Source of the DNA: Chitinophagaceae bacterium
GTDB lineage: Bacteria > Bacteroidota > Bacteroidia > Chitinophagales > Chitinophagaceae
Assembly: GCA_016708765.1 (NCBI GenBank)
Contig: JADJFD010000001.1
Location: 682,001-746,000, forward strand
Length of the DNA stretch: 64,000 nt
Direction: 5' to 3'
Part shown: in pieces, positions 27,038-38,186 of the stretch
Layout: the number at the start of each line of letters is the position of its first letter
How positions within the stretch are numbered: position 1 is the first letter of the stretch
The notes under the pieces: model-generated
What the model was told of the DNA's origin: nothing
Database searches by the model: none
The model's input: the letters and a program-made list of their open reading frames with translations, nothing else
Translations under genes and position numbers: made by a program

Positions 27038-30000
27038 TTAAAATGATACCTGTAATCCTGCGGTTATCGTTCTCAATACTCCAGGATTTTGACTCCATAA
27101 AGACTCAGGATCTTTATACAATTTTACTGGTGTATAAACCGCAAGGTTTTCACCACTTATGTAAAACTGTGCTCCAAGTATTTTTGCTTTAGACAATAAT
27201 CTTGATGGCAGGTTATAGCTAAAACGTACATTCTTTAAACGTATATAGTAACCTTTATACAAAGTAGCATCACTATTTCTATATCTATCAATTGCCTGTA
27301 TATACTTTGTGCCAGTTCCAGTAGCGGCTACACCTGTTACCAACCTCGGATATGTTGAAACATCTCCTGGTTGCATCCAATAATTACCAATAATATCTTC
27401 TGATGGGTTGAAAATACTTCCGATGTTACTAACACTGTAATTCCATCTGGTAAAAATCCCGTTTGAGAATTGAACAAATACATCTAGGCTAAAGTTTTTG
27501 TAACTTAAACTATTAATCATACCACCCCAAGTAGTTGGTGTTGCCGAACCTATCCATGCACTATTTTGTAAGTAATCTTTTGTATTCACTACCCCATCCT
27601 TATTTACATCTTCAATGATAGGCACCCCGTTAGCTGGGTCTATTCCACTAAAATGATACGGAAATTCTATAGCTGTAAATCTTGAAAGCGAGTATGGAAG
27701 TGCTCTTCCAACCGCCAATGAATTGGCGTAAGCCGATTGTGCTAAACCATCATACTTTTTTAACTGGTTTTTATTATGGGTTAGGTTAAAGGTGGTTTTC
27801 CAAGACATCCTATTTTTTGGACCCAGGTTATTAGTAGTTAAATCAATTTCAAAACCAGTGTTCTCAACTTCGCCATCAAAATTACCGGCATAAGAAGGAA
27901 ATCCTGTTTGGCTTGTTAATGGTAATTGAACTAATAAATTAGTGGTTAGTGAATTAAAATAAGTAGCATTTAACAAAATGCGATCTTTTAAAAAGCCTAA
28001 GCTTATTCCTAAATCATACTTTGTAGTTTTTTCCCACTGTAAATCTGGGTTGGCGACATTTGCCGCACTTAATTGTGGGTTACCCTGATATCCAGATCCT
28101 GAGGAATTTAGCAATGCTAAGTATCCATTATCTCCAATATTGTTGTTTCCGGTGGTACCATAGCTTGCTCTTAATTTACCAAAACTTAAGGCATTAAAAT
28201 CTTTTAACCAGGCTTCGTTTGTAAAAATCCATGCAGCTCCAATTGAACCGAAATTACCAAAGCGATTAGCTGGACCAAACCTTGAAGAACCATCCCGCCT
28301 ATAAGTTAAGTTAGCTAAATACTTTTTATCCCAGTCCATACTAAGTCTTCCAAAAGTAGAGTTGAATTTGGTAGTTGAACTACCTGAACTTGTTACAGTA
28401 GGGTTTCCTGAACCAAAATTATATAGTAAGTTATCGTCTCCAGGATTTGTTACGGTAGTAGAAGTAGAATTGCCAGTTTGTTTTAGTAATGTACCCCCAA
28501 CAAGAGCTGCGATTGTTGCTTTATTTATACGCTTAGTATAGGTAAGTTGTGGTTCAAAATTAATTGCCTGGAAAAGAGAAGTAGAAAACCTTGCCTCTGG
28601 CACTTGATTAAATGTATTTTGAACATTTATCGCAGTTGTAGGATATACATTCTTATAATCGCTGCCTTGTGAGTTATAACTAATTTGAACTTTTCCAACC
28701 AAGTCTTTTATAAACTCATAGGACATCTCCCCTGAAAGCTGCGTATTTTTAGTTTTAGAAAATACATCTATATTCTCGTTAGGTAGCGGATTATAATAGC
28801 ACCACTAATAGCCCCACTTCCTCCAGGGTAATTATACGTTCCATCAGTTTTATACAATTCAAAATTAGGGGCATTTGTACTAGAGCTAGGTATTGATCCA
28901 CCTATGTTAAGTTGTGCGAATTTTTGATTTTCAATTCCAAGAATAGTATTTAAGCTTAATTTAAACTTATCGTTTTTAGATGTATGATTAAATCTCATAC
29001 GACCATTATACCGCTCTTGGTAAGGATCAAAAAGATAGGTGTCATATTTTTTAGCGTAACTAATAGAGGTTAAAAAATTAAATTCTTTGGTACCACCTAC
29101 CATAGAAACATCAGCATTATAACTATATGCAGGATTATCTATCTCAAATTTTGCATAATCTGTATAAGCGGTTTGACTCCATACCGTTAAATCGGGTGCA
29201 TTAAAGCTACTAGGTACAATAGGGTTTATTGCCGAAGCGTCTGTAGCATTCCCCACTGCAAAAGCATCTTTTCGATATTGAAGATACTGTTCCGTATTTA
29301 ATCGTTTGACAGCTCCTGCTGCTCTGGCAACACCAGCTGAGACGTTAGCAGAAACTCTAGTATCGCTAACTTGTGCTCCTTTTGTAGTTATAATTATTAC
29401 CCCATTAGTACCTCTGGATCCATAGATAGCTGTAGCATCAGCATCTTTTAATATATCAATGCTTTTGACATCATTTGGATTTATACTGTTAAGTACTGAA
29501 ACGCCATCTTGATAAAAAGCACTACCTTTTATATTTCCAAGATTTTGGTTAATAATTACTCCATCTAAAATAATTAAAGGCACTGTACCAGAAGTGATGG
29601 AATTTTTACCACGAATAAGAATTTGTTGTGGCGATCCAACACCAGACCCAGGATTGGTAATGGCAAGCCCGGATACCTGGCCTTGTAAAGCTTGAAATAT
29701 ATTATCAACTGGGCGTAAATTAATTTGATCACTTTTAACGGTACTGATTGCACCGGTAGTCAGACGCTTGGTAGTAGAACCATATCCGATAATCTGTATC
29801 TGGTCAAGGGAAGATACTTTTATTTTTACAGCAATATCAAAAGAAGTCTTACCGGAAACCTTTACTTCTACAGTTTCAATATTAGTAGCAGTAATAACTA
29901 ATGTTGCATTTTCATTTACATTATTCAGTTCAAAATATCCACTTTCATTAGTTGTAGTTCCTGAATTGGTACCCTTAACGGTAACTGAAGCTCCTGCAAC

Positions 30001-30447
30001 TGGTTCACCTTTTTCATCTTTCACAACTCCTGTAATTTTTAATGGAGGTGGAGGTGGTAGTTCAGCCACAATGTTATTTAATTCTGTCCTCTCTTTTACA
30101 ACAATTGTCTTATCAGCAATATCATACGTAATAGAAAGATTGCTGAAACATTGTTTCAACACTTCATCAATAGCTGCATCTTTAACTTCTATATTAATCT
30201 TTCCAACCTGCTTTAGCAGAACATCTTTATAAAAAAACTGGAATCCGGTTTGCCGGTTAATTTCTTTAAATACTTTTTGCAAGGGTGCATTTTTCATAGA
30301 AAGAGTTACTTTCTGTGAAAATCCGTTAGCACTTACTTGCAAGCATACAGCGAGTAAAATAATAGCTGTGAGTTTCATAATCCTCAGCGTTTTGATTGTG
30401 GTCTCCCGTCGCATTGTACGAAAGGAACAAAGAGCAGTTAAATTCAT
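27038..30447 (-). pseudogene. SusC/RagA TonB-dependent receptor with STN domain, frameshifted
   Basis: One SusC gene in two frames. The N-terminal part (30447-28768) has a signal peptide ending VSANGFSQ, an STN domain (VTLSMKNAPLQKVFKEI...), a carboxypeptidase-like domain (GVVKDEKGEPVAGASVTVKG) and the plug with TonB-box-like signals. The barrel then continues in another frame (NPLPNENIDVFS onward) to the C-terminal ITAGLQVSF. One missing base near 28790-28797 accounts for the break. The STN domain pairs it with FecR (30585-31781), so the substrate itself may trigger ECF sigma activity. Substrate is unknown. Confidence 0.88.
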
Positions 30448-30584
30448 AACTTTGATTTGTTTAGGTTAAACAATAAGCAGTCTCCAACGATTGTATATTG
30501 ATGCTGACCTGAATTAGTTCCGGGGTCTCGCCCAACGGGATCCCGGTTTTTTCAAGTTCAGCAATAAGAACTCTGAATTTCTAT

Positions 30585-31781
30585 TTACATCACCACTATT
30601 CTCTTTCCTTCAATTTTAAATTTCACTCCTGCCCTTTCCATGATCTTTAACACCTGCGACAGTTTACTTGTGCGGCTTACAATACCGCTGAATAATTCTT
30701 TACTTATACTTCCATCAAAACTTACATCTACATCGTACCAGCGGCTTATCTGCCGCATAATGTTTTCAATATCAGTACTGTTAAAAACAAATGAACCATT
30801 CTTCCATGCCATCACTTCCTCCACATCAATAATTTTACTTACCCTTATCGGCCCATTATTAGTAACCTGTGCCTGCTGCCCAGGGGAGAGTAATTGCAAA
30901 GCATTTCCTTTTGATACTTTTACTGCACCTTCCAATAAGGTAGTTGTGATAGCGGCTTCATCTGCATAAGAATTGATATTGAAATGTGTACCAAGCACTT
31001 CTACATTCAAACCATTAGCTGAAACGATAAAAGGCATTGAAGCATTTTTTGCTATTTCAAAATAAGCTTCACCGGTTATTTCAACTTTTCTTTCATTGCC
31101 AGTAAATGAAGCCGGAAAACGGAGTGATGAAGCAGCATTCAACCAGACTTTTGAACCATCAGCTAATGTTAATTGATATTGCCCGCCTCTAGGTGTTGAA
31201 ATTGTATTATAAACAATTTCTGTTGGTTTTTCATTTAATGCATTATAAGCCAATTGGCCATTATTAAGTTTTACGATATTGCTATTCCCTTGTTGCGTAA
31301 GCTTTCCATTAGCAGCAGTATCTAATATTATAGTAGAACCATCAGCTAGCGTTAATATCGCTTTATTACCTCCGGGTGCAACATCCTGCTTTGTATTTTC
31401 AACTTTTGCAATTGGCAGCTCAGGCTTACTGATACCAATTAATTTGTAAATGGCAAAAGCACCAATTAATAAAACAGCCGCCGCAGCAACTTTAAACCAA
31501 GATTTCCTGTAGAAAGGGATAACCAACGGTATCTTAGATTTTCTCTTTGTAATTTGCTGATAAGCTTTCTCAGAAATTTTGTTGAAATAACTTTCGCCTT
31601 CGGCAGAAAATTCATTGTCTGAAGCCAAACTATTCAGGATGAAACTTCTTAATTCAGTTTCATTCTTCGCATTAGCGAAATAAGCCAATACTTCCTTTAT
31701 TTCCTCCGAAGAACATTGATTATCAAGGTATTTTTGAAATAAGTCTTGCATATTTTTATTATAATTCATAGAATAATACAT
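30585..31781 (-). CDS. FecR-family anti-sigma factor
   Basis: A 398-residue single-pass membrane protein. The N-terminal ~90 residues are cytoplasmic and should bind the ECF sigma factor. A membrane helix lies near residues 93-115 (FKVAAAAVLLIGAFAIYKL). The periplasmic FecR domain contains TPRGGQYQLTLADGSKVWLNAASSL and VEITGEAYFEIAK. The C-terminal DUF4974-like domain (FNSTDIENIMRQISRWYDVDVSFDG) interacts with STN domains in known relatives. It is 73 bp downstream of the sigma gene and upstream of SusC, the usual order. Confidence 0.93.
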   Translation of the reverse strand: MYYSMNYNKNMQDLFQKYLDNQCSSEEIKEVLAYFANAKNETELRSFILNSLASDNEFSAEGESYFNKISEKAYQQITKRKSKIPLVIPFYRKSWFKVAAAAVLLIGAFAIYKLIGISKPELPIAKVENTKQDVAPGGNKAILTLADGSTIILDTAANGKLTQQGNSNIVKLNNGQLAYNALNEKPTEIVYNTISTPRGGQYQLTLADGSKVWLNAASSLRFPASFTGNERKVEITGEAYFEIAKNASMPFIVSANGLNVEVLGTHFNINSYADEAAITTTLLEGAVKVSKGNALQLLSPGQQAQVTNNGPIRVSKIIDVEEVMAWKNGSFVFNSTDIENIMRQISRWYDVDVSFDGSISKELFSGIVSRTSKLSQVLKIMERAGVKFKIEGKRIVVM

Positions 31782-31854
31782 AGCTAATACGTTCGCCAGA
31801 GAAATATCCTCTGCCCCGATGCAATATTTTTTTGAAAATGGGTGAAGAAGGAAA

Positions 31855-32478
31855 TTATGTACCCGCCAAAAAGGAAATGACTATTAACTTCAAAAGAGTA
31901 TGTTCACTATCTTCAAAATAACTACGGATAGATTTAGTAGCTTTTACAATATGATCGCTGATAGTTGAAGTTGAAATACCTAATAATTCAGAAACCTCTT
32001 TATAACTCTTCCCTTCCAATTTGCACAATCGAAAAATCTGTTGACGTTGCGGAGGTAACGATTCAATTGCTTTATTAAGTAGTGCAGTACTTTCTTTATT
32101 TAGAATTGTTTCTTCGATATGTACATACTCCGAAGTTGCGATTGATAGTAAGGCTTCTTTTCTTTTTTTATCTCTGGAGATTTTCCTAAAAAGATCATAC
32201 ACTTTATTCTCAGCGATTTTAAAAAGATAAGAACGAAATGATTTTTCTGTATCTATATGTTGACGGTTATCCCATATTTTTATAAAAACATCCTGTAAAA
32301 TTTCTTTGGCCTCTGTTTCTGATTTTACCAGTTTCAACAGGTTGCCAAATAGCCTTGTGCTATATAAATTGTACAATTCTTCAAAAGCACCTTCACTCCC
32401 CTTTTTTAATTGAGATAAAAGCTCTATTTCGTCATATGAATTATAACTATGCACTATACTAATCAGCGTTTTAATCAC
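31855..32478 (-). CDS. ECF RNA polymerase sigma-70 factor
   Basis: A 207-residue ECF sigma factor. Region 2 (about 25-95) includes FEELYNLYSTRLFGNL and ILQDVFIKIWDNR, and region 4 (about 140-195) includes SLPPQRQQIFRLCKLEGKSYKEVSELLGIS followed by TSTISDHIVKATKSIR. A hydrophobic C-terminal tail is present. With FecR and an STN-bearing SusC downstream, it probably drives that SusCD locus in response to its substrate. Confidence 0.93.
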   Translation of the reverse strand: MIKTLISIVHSYNSYDEIELLSQLKKGSEGAFEELYNLYSTRLFGNLLKLVKSETEAKEILQDVFIKIWDNRQHIDTEKSFRSYLFKIAENKVYDLFRKISRDKKRKEALLSIATSEYVHIEETILNKESTALLNKAIESLPPQRQQIFRLCKLEGKSYKEVSELLGISTSTISDHIVKATKSIRSYFEDSEHTLLKLIVISFLAGT

Positions 32479-32513
32479 TAAAAATATACTATTTAAAGTG
32501 AATAATTTTTACA

Positions 32514-32532
32514 TCTGACTTTTACAGTCAGA
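32514..32532. promoter_or_regulatory. 19-bp palindrome upstream of purK (candidate operator)
   Basis: TCTGACT (32514-32520) and AGTCAGA (32526-32532) form a perfect inverted repeat with a 5-base centre. It ends 2 bp before the purK -7 box, inside the promoter spacer, the place for a repressor site. It also lies 36 bp upstream of the divergent ECF sigma start codon. Confidence 0.45.
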
Positions 32533-32534
32533 CT

Positions 32535-32542
32535 TATCTTTG
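32535..32542 (+). promoter_or_regulatory. -7 promoter element (TATCTTTG) of purK
   Basis: TATCTTTG fits the Bacteroidota TAnnTTTG box. Only five bases separate it from the ATG at 32548, so the mRNA would be leaderless or nearly so if this is the promoter. No good -33 TTTG is seen. Confidence 0.5.
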
Positions 32543-32547
32543 CCCCC

Positions 32548-33668
32548 ATGCAAAAAATAGGAATCCTCGGTGGCGGCCAACTCGGCAGAATGTTATTACA
32601 GGCAGCAGCCAATTACCCGGTTGAAACTTTTGTGTTGGAAAATGATAATGAATGTCCAGCAGCACATCTTTGCCATCATTTTACAAGAGGCGATATAAAG
32701 GATTTTGATGCTGTTTATAATTTTGGGAAAGGATTAGATGCCATCACCATTGAAATAGAAAATGTGAATGTGGATGCATTGGAAATATTAGAAGCTGAAG
32801 GAGTAAAATTTTTCCAAAGCCATCGGTACTGAAAACAATCAAAAATAAAATTCTGCAAAAGCAATATTATGAACTGCACCAGATACCAAGCCCTAAGTTT
32901 ATCATCACAAATAATTTAGCAGAACTAAACAAACAAGAAGAATTTTTACCTGCTGTTCACAAGGTTGGTGAAGGCGGTTATGATGGTAAAGGTGTTCAAC
33001 TGCTAAAAACAAAAGAAGACTTCTTAAAAGGATTTGATGCACCATCGGTATTAGAAAAAATGGTGAATATTCACAAAGAGATTGCACAAATGGTAGCTAT
33101 CAACGAAAAAGGTGAAACCGCTTTATATCCACCAGTTGAAATGTTGTTTAATCATCAACTTAATCTTTTAGATTTTCAACTTTGTCCTGCAGAACTGGAA
33201 CAAAAAACTCTCTGGAAAGTTGAAGCTATAGCACTTGCTGTAGTCCGAAACTTCAAATCACCCGGCATATTTGCTATTGAAATGTTTGTGGATAGTGATG
33301 GAAACGTTTTAGTCAATGAAACTGCTCCAAGGGTTCATAATAGCGGCCATCATACCATAGAAGCACATTATAGTTCTCAATTTGATATGCTTTGGCGCAT
33401 CATACTTGGTTATCCGCTGGGAAATACGGAAGTAATTATGCCATCGATTATGGTCAATATTATTGGTGCCGAAGGCTTTTCCGGAGATGTAAAATATGAA
33501 GGGCTAGAAGAAGTACTGAAGATTGAGAATGCCTTTGTTCATTTATATGGGAAAAAACAGACTAAGCCTGGTCGTAAAATGGGGCATGTTACCATTCTGA
33601 GTAAAGAAAAGCAGGAATTGATACACCAATCAACCAAAATAAAGAGACTGTTGTTGCCTAAAGCCTAA
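32548..33668 (+). pseudogene. purK: 5-(carboxyamino)imidazole ribonucleotide synthase PurK, frameshifted
   Basis: An ATP-grasp enzyme that carboxylates AIR in purine synthesis. The N-terminal part (32548-32832) has GILGGGQLGRML, and the frame ends at GVKFFQSHRY. In the +1 frame the protein continues as FPKPSVLKTIKNKIL, through VGEGGYDGKGVQLL and NETAPRVHNSGHHTIEA, to 33668. One base missing from the A4T5 run at 32805-32813 explains the break. Everything else is intact, so a consensus error is likely; purE is at 39529. Confidence 0.9.
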
Positions 33669-33883
33669 TGCCAATTTGCCTTAAAATTGAATTATTCTGA
33701 AGCGGATATCTTCTATTTTAATTTCGTTTTAATTCGCAATTGAATGAAAGCCTTCTGTCAGCCTGATTAGCCGCTTATAATTACCAAAAAAATAGTGCAA
33801 GGATCGTATGCTTTTGACGTCCAAAACCTTGCAAATATCATTTACCTTTAGCGACCCATTTTTTTACCATTTTAGACCAAACC

Positions 33884-34942
33884 ATGCAAATACGTACTAT
33901 TTTAGTTTTTCTTATTTCACTCTTCTTACTATCCGCTTGTGGCGGAAAGAAAAAAGAGTCTTCCCTGCAAAAACCCGGAGGCTCTAATCAGCCTCCTATG
34001 AAGGTGGATGGATATGTTGTAATACCACAGATTTTTCAGGAAGATATTGAAGTGCCGGGGACTATTGTAGCCAATGAAATTGTTGAAATACACCCGGAAG
34101 TTTCTGGCCGTATTATTCAATTAAACGTAGTGGAAGGAAAATATGTAAGTAAAGGTGCTTTGCTAGCCAAGCTTTATGACGGTGATTTAAGGGCTCAGTT
34201 GAACAAAATTCAGATACAGCTTGCATTGGCGAAAAAAACAGAAGAAAGGCAAGCACAACTATTAAAAATACAAGGTATCAGCCAACAAGATTATGATATC
34301 AGCTTGTTGCAAGTAAACAGCCTTAATGCTGATATTGGTATTCTGCAAACAAGTATTGCAAAAACAGTTGTAAGAGCCCCTTTCAGTGGAAAGATTGGAT
34401 TAAATGCAATTAGTCCCGGAGCTTATGTTACTCCTGCTACTATTATTGCTGTAATAAGTCAAACAGACCAACTAAAACTTGATTTTTCGGTTCCAGAAAA
34501 ATATACAGGTCAGATTAAAATTGGGCAATTAGTAACTTTTAGTTTTGAAGGTTCTTCAAAACAGTTAGGTGCTAAAGTGATAGCAACTGAAGCTAATGTG
34601 ATGGAAAATACCCGCAGCCTAATTGTTAGAGCAGCAGTAATTGGAAAAGATGCTGGATTATTACCCGGTTCTTTTGCAAAAGTGAAATTGAGTTTTGATC
34701 CCGATCCAAATGCAATACTAATACCTACACAAGCTGTATTACCACAGGCAAGAGGCAAGAAAGTTATTTTATACAAAGGAGGCACAGCAATATTTGCAGA
34801 CGTTAAGACAGGAATCAGGGATTCTGCAAGGGTACAAATTCTAGATGGCTTAAAACCGGGAGACACGGTTGTAGTAACTGGGTTATTAAGTGTTAGACCC
34901 GAAGCAAAAATTCAGATTGGGAAAATAGTCAATGGGCAATAG
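33884..34942 (+). CDS. RND efflux periplasmic adaptor (membrane fusion) lipoprotein
   Basis: A 352-residue HlyD/AcrA-type adaptor. The lipobox LLSAC is at about residues 15-19. The biotinyl-lipoyl half-motifs (VEIHPEVSGRIIQLNVVEGKYVSKGALLAKL and VVRAPFSGKIGLNAISPGAYVTP) flank a short helical hairpin at about 105-155. A beta-barrel and membrane-proximal domain follow. It links the RND pump at 35067 to the TolC-like channel at 38187. It is the first gene of that operon. Confidence 0.92.
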   Translation: MQIRTILVFLISLFLLSACGGKKKESSLQKPGGSNQPPMKVDGYVVIPQIFQEDIEVPGTIVANEIVEIHPEVSGRIIQLNVVEGKYVSKGALLAKLYDGDLRAQLNKIQIQLALAKKTEERQAQLLKIQGISQQDYDISLLQVNSLNADIGILQTSIAKTVVRAPFSGKIGLNAISPGAYVTPATIIAVISQTDQLKLDFSVPEKYTGQIKIGQLVTFSFEGSSKQLGAKVIATEANVMENTRSLIVRAAVIGKDAGLLPGSFAKVKLSFDPDPNAILIPTQAVLPQARGKKVILYKGGTAIFADVKTGIRDSARVQILDGLKPGDTVVVTGLLSVRPEAKIQIGKIVNGQ

Positions 34943-35066
34943 ACAATGGGCAATATCAAAGTATCAATTTTCACAATACTGATAACTTTGATTATATATA
35001 AGAGTTATATGTTGAGTATATTTTATTCAAAATAATATTTAAAATTCCCCTTTAGGGGCTAGGGGT
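34926..35066 (+). other. Intergenic region with short repeats before the RND pump gene
   Basis: The stop-proximal end holds CAATGGGCAATAGACAATGG (34931-34950), related to the TGAATGGGCAAT repeats at 47311-47335 and 61256-61307. The other end holds CCCCTTTAGGGG (35047-35058) then AGGGG (35061-35065) just before the ATG at 35067. The CCCC block could pair with either GGGG block, so the ribosome entry site may be partly folded. The middle is AT-rich with no gene. Confidence 0.5.
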
Positions 35067-38000
35067 ATGAACATATCAGAACTCAGTTTACGGCGGCCGG
35101 TATTGGCAATAGTAATGAACATTATTATTGTTGTTTTTGGGCTTATTGGTTTTAATTTTTTGGGGGTAAGAGATTATCCAGCCATCGACCCTCCCAATAT
35201 TAGTGTACGTACTTCATACCCGGGAGCCAATGCAGATATTGTTGAAACACAGATTACAGAACCTCTTGAAAAGGCCGTCAACGGTATCGCAGGTATTAAA
35301 AATATTACATCCAGCAGCAGTAACGGTAGCAGCAATATTAACGTTGAGTTTGACTTAAGCATAGACCTCGAAACAGCGGCAAATGATGTTAGAGATAAAG
35401 TATCACAGGCGCAACGTTCGTTACCCTCTGACCTTGATGCTCCACCTGTTGTATCTAAAGCAGACGCAAGCTCCGACCCTATTCTTTCCATGACGGTACA
35501 AAGCAATACAAGAAATCAGTTAGAAATGACGGAGTATGCAAACAATGTACTGGTAGAAAGACTGCAAACAATTCCGGGAGTTAGTGGTATACAGATATGG
35601 GGAGAAAAAAGATATGCAATGCGTATTTGGATTGACCCTGCTAAACTTGTTGCATTTAATATTACTGCGAATGATGTGCAAGCAGCTTTGTTAAGAGAAA
35701 ATGTAGAGCTTCCTTCCGGAAAAATATCAGGTAGTAATACTGAACTAACAGTCCGAACATTTGGAAAATTAAATACCGAAGAAGAATTCAATAATCTGAT
35801 TATTGCAAATGTAGGCGGAGCTGATGTTCGGTTATCGAATGTAGGCGAAGCAGTGCTGGGGCCCGAAAACGAAGAAACTGTTTTAAAAGGTGATGGCATT
35901 CCAATGATTGCTTTGGCAGTTATTCCGCAACCCGGTTCTAATTATGTATCTATTTCTGATGAATTTTACAAGCGACTGGAGCAAATTAAAAAAGATGTTC
36001 CGGAAGATGTAAAAATTAATATCTCATTAGATCAAACTAAGTTTATAAAAAAATCGATTCTGGAAGTAGAAGAAACATTGATAATTGCATTTCTACTTGT
36101 AGTAATTATTATTTATGCATTCTTCCGAGAGTGGATTATTGCCATTCGCCCATTAATAGATATTCCTGTTTCTCTTATTGGTGCATTCTTTATTATGTAC
36201 CTTATGGGCTTTACTATAAATGTATTATCACTTCTAGCCATTGTACTTGCAACCGGTCTAGTAGTAGATGATGGTATTGTAGTAACCGAGAACATCTATA
36301 AAAAGATGGAAAAAGGGATGAACAAATGGCAAGCTGCATTGGAAGGAAGTAAAGAAATTTATTTTGCTGTTATTGCTACTTCTATCACACTGGCTGTTGT
36401 ATTTCTTCCTATCGTATTTATGGAAGGCTTTACAGGCAGACTGTTCCGTGAATTTGGGATTGTAGTAGCTGGTGCCGTATTAATTTCTGCATTTGTATCA
36501 TTAACACTTACACCAGTATTGAACGTAAAGCTCTCGAAAAAAAATCCACATAAACATTCCTGGTTTTATAATAAAACTGAACCATTTTTTAGAGGAATGG
36601 AAAATAGCTATCAGGCTTCATTACGCCGTTTTATGAAAATAAAGTGGATGGCATTTGTTATTGTGGGCATTTGCGTTGTTGGAGGGTTTTTTATTTTCAA
36701 GCAATTAAAATCTGAATTGGCACCTATGGAAGACCGGAGTCAATTTCGCCTTGGGTTAACGGCACCAGAAGGAACTTCCTTTGATGCGATGGATGCCTAT
36801 GTAAACCGTTTGAACACTTTTATGTTGGATTCTGTTCCTGAACGAGAAGTAGTATTAAGTGTTACATCACCCGGTTTTACAGGCTCGGGCAATGCCAATA
36901 CTGGTTTTGTTAGAGTTACGTTAGTCCCTCCATCAGAAAGAAAAAGGTCGCAAAAAGAAATTGTGGCCATGGTAAACAAGAACATGTCGAAATTTAATGA
37001 AGGCCGAGCTTCTGTTAATGAAGAACAAACAATTTCTGTAAATCGTCGTGGTGGACAACCAGTATCGTTTGTAATTCAGAATAATAATTTTGATAAGCTG
37101 ACCGGCATGCTTCCTAAAATTTTAGAAAAAGCAAGAGATAGCAAAATTTTATTGAATGCAGATATAGATTTAAAATTCAATAAGCCAGAACTAAAAGTTG
37201 AAATTGACAGACTAAAAGCAGCACAGTTAGGGGTTAGCGTAAATGATATTTCGCAAACATTACAACTGGCATATAGCAACCGCCGACTTGGTTATTTTAC
37301 AAAAGATGGTAAACAATACCAGGTATTGGGACAGGTAGCCCGTAATGACCGTGACGATCCAAATGATTTAAAAACATTATTTGCCCGTAATAATCGTGGT
37401 GAGCTTATTAGTCTCGACAATCTTGTCTCAGTCTCCGAATCAAATACCCCGCCTACTATCTACCACTTTAACCGTTATAAATCAGCTACAATTTCTGCCG
37501 GTTTACAACCTGGCTATACCATCGCTGATGGTATAGAAGAAATGGAAAATATAACTGATGAATTACTTGATGAAACTTTTGCCACTTCTCTTTCAGGCTC
37601 ATCAAGAGATTTCAAAGAAAGTAGTGGTAACATTTTCTTTGCATTGATATTGGCCCTTGCTTTAATATATCTTATTCTAGCTGCGCAATTTGAAAGCTTC
37701 ATTGATCCTTTTATAATAATGATTACCATTTTGCTCGCAATACCTGGTGCTCTTCTTTCACTATGGCTGTTCGGGCATACATTAAATATCTTCTCTCAGA
37801 TTGGAATAATCATGCTGATTGGATTAGTAACCAAGAATGGAATTTTGATTGTAGAATTTGCTAACCAGAACCAGGAAAAAGGAATGAAAAAAATTGAAGC
37901 AGCAATTTATTCTGCCACACAACGTTTACGTCCTATATTAATGACAAGCCTTGCTATGTCTCTCGGAGCATTGCCGCTTGCATTATCACTAGGAGCTTCT

Positions 38001-38183
38001 TCAACAAGCCGTGTACCATTGGGTGTAGTAATTGTTGGCGGTATTATGTTCTCACTGGTACTTACCTTATTTGTTATACCGGCCATGTATGCTTTTCTTT
38101 CAACCAAAAAGAAAAAAAGTGAAATAGATAAATATGTAAATATGGCAACTAAAAACGAAACAACCATAATTGAAGAGGTATAA
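35067..38183 (+). CDS. RND efflux transporter inner-membrane pump (AcrB/MexB family)
   Basis: A 1038-residue hydrophobe/amphiphile efflux pump with a full set of twelve membrane helices and two large periplasmic loops. The proton-relay aspartate pair is present in GLVVDDGIVVTENIY (helix 4), and the C-terminal half has the matching MLIGLVTKNGILIVEFANQ. Length is normal. It sits between adaptor and TolC genes, forming a complete tripartite system; drug or metabolite specificity cannot be read. It ends 3 bp before the TolC start. Confidence 0.95.
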   Translation: MNISELSLRRPVLAIVMNIIIVVFGLIGFNFLGVRDYPAIDPPNISVRTSYPGANADIVETQITEPLEKAVNGIAGIKNITSSSSNGSSNINVEFDLSIDLETAANDVRDKVSQAQRSLPSDLDAPPVVSKADASSDPILSMTVQSNTRNQLEMTEYANNVLVERLQTIPGVSGIQIWGEKRYAMRIWIDPAKLVAFNITANDVQAALLRENVELPSGKISGSNTELTVRTFGKLNTEEEFNNLIIANVGGADVRLSNVGEAVLGPENEETVLKGDGIPMIALAVIPQPGSNYVSISDEFYKRLEQIKKDVPEDVKINISLDQTKFIKKSILEVEETLIIAFLLVVIIIYAFFREWIIAIRPLIDIPVSLIGAFFIMYLMGFTINVLSLLAIVLATGLVVDDGIVVTENIYKKMEKGMNKWQAALEGSKEIYFAVIATSITLAVVFLPIVFMEGFTGRLFREFGIVVAGAVLISAFVSLTLTPVLNVKLSKKNPHKHSWFYNKTEPFFRGMENSYQASLRRFMKIKWMAFVIVGICVVGGFFIFKQLKSELAPMEDRSQFRLGLTAPEGTSFDAMDAYVNRLNTFMLDSVPEREVVLSVTSPGFTGSGNANTGFVRVTLVPPSERKRSQKEIVAMVNKNMSKFNEGRASVNEEQTISVNRRGGQPVSFVIQNNNFDKLTGMLPKILEKARDSKILLNADIDLKFNKPELKVEIDRLKAAQLGVSVNDISQTLQLAYSNRRLGYFTKDGKQYQVLGQVARNDRDDPNDLKTLFARNNRGELISLDNLVSVSESNTPPTIYHFNRYKSATISAGLQPGYTIADGIEEMENITDELLDETFATSLSGSSRDFKESSGNIFFALILALALIYLILAAQFESFIDPFIIMITILLAIPGALLSLWLFGHTLNIFSQIGIIMLIGLVTKNGILIVEFANQNQEKGMKKIEAAIYSATQRLRPILMTSLAMSLGALPLALSLGASSTSRVPLGVVIVGGIMFSLVLTLFVIPAMYAFLSTKKKKSEIDKYVNMATKNETTIIEEV

Positions 38184-38186
38184 ATT

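Noticed and set aside
29768..30232. 154-residue plus-strand frame
   Set aside because: It is antisense to the STN and plug region of SusC, and its composition reflects the complement of a real gene.
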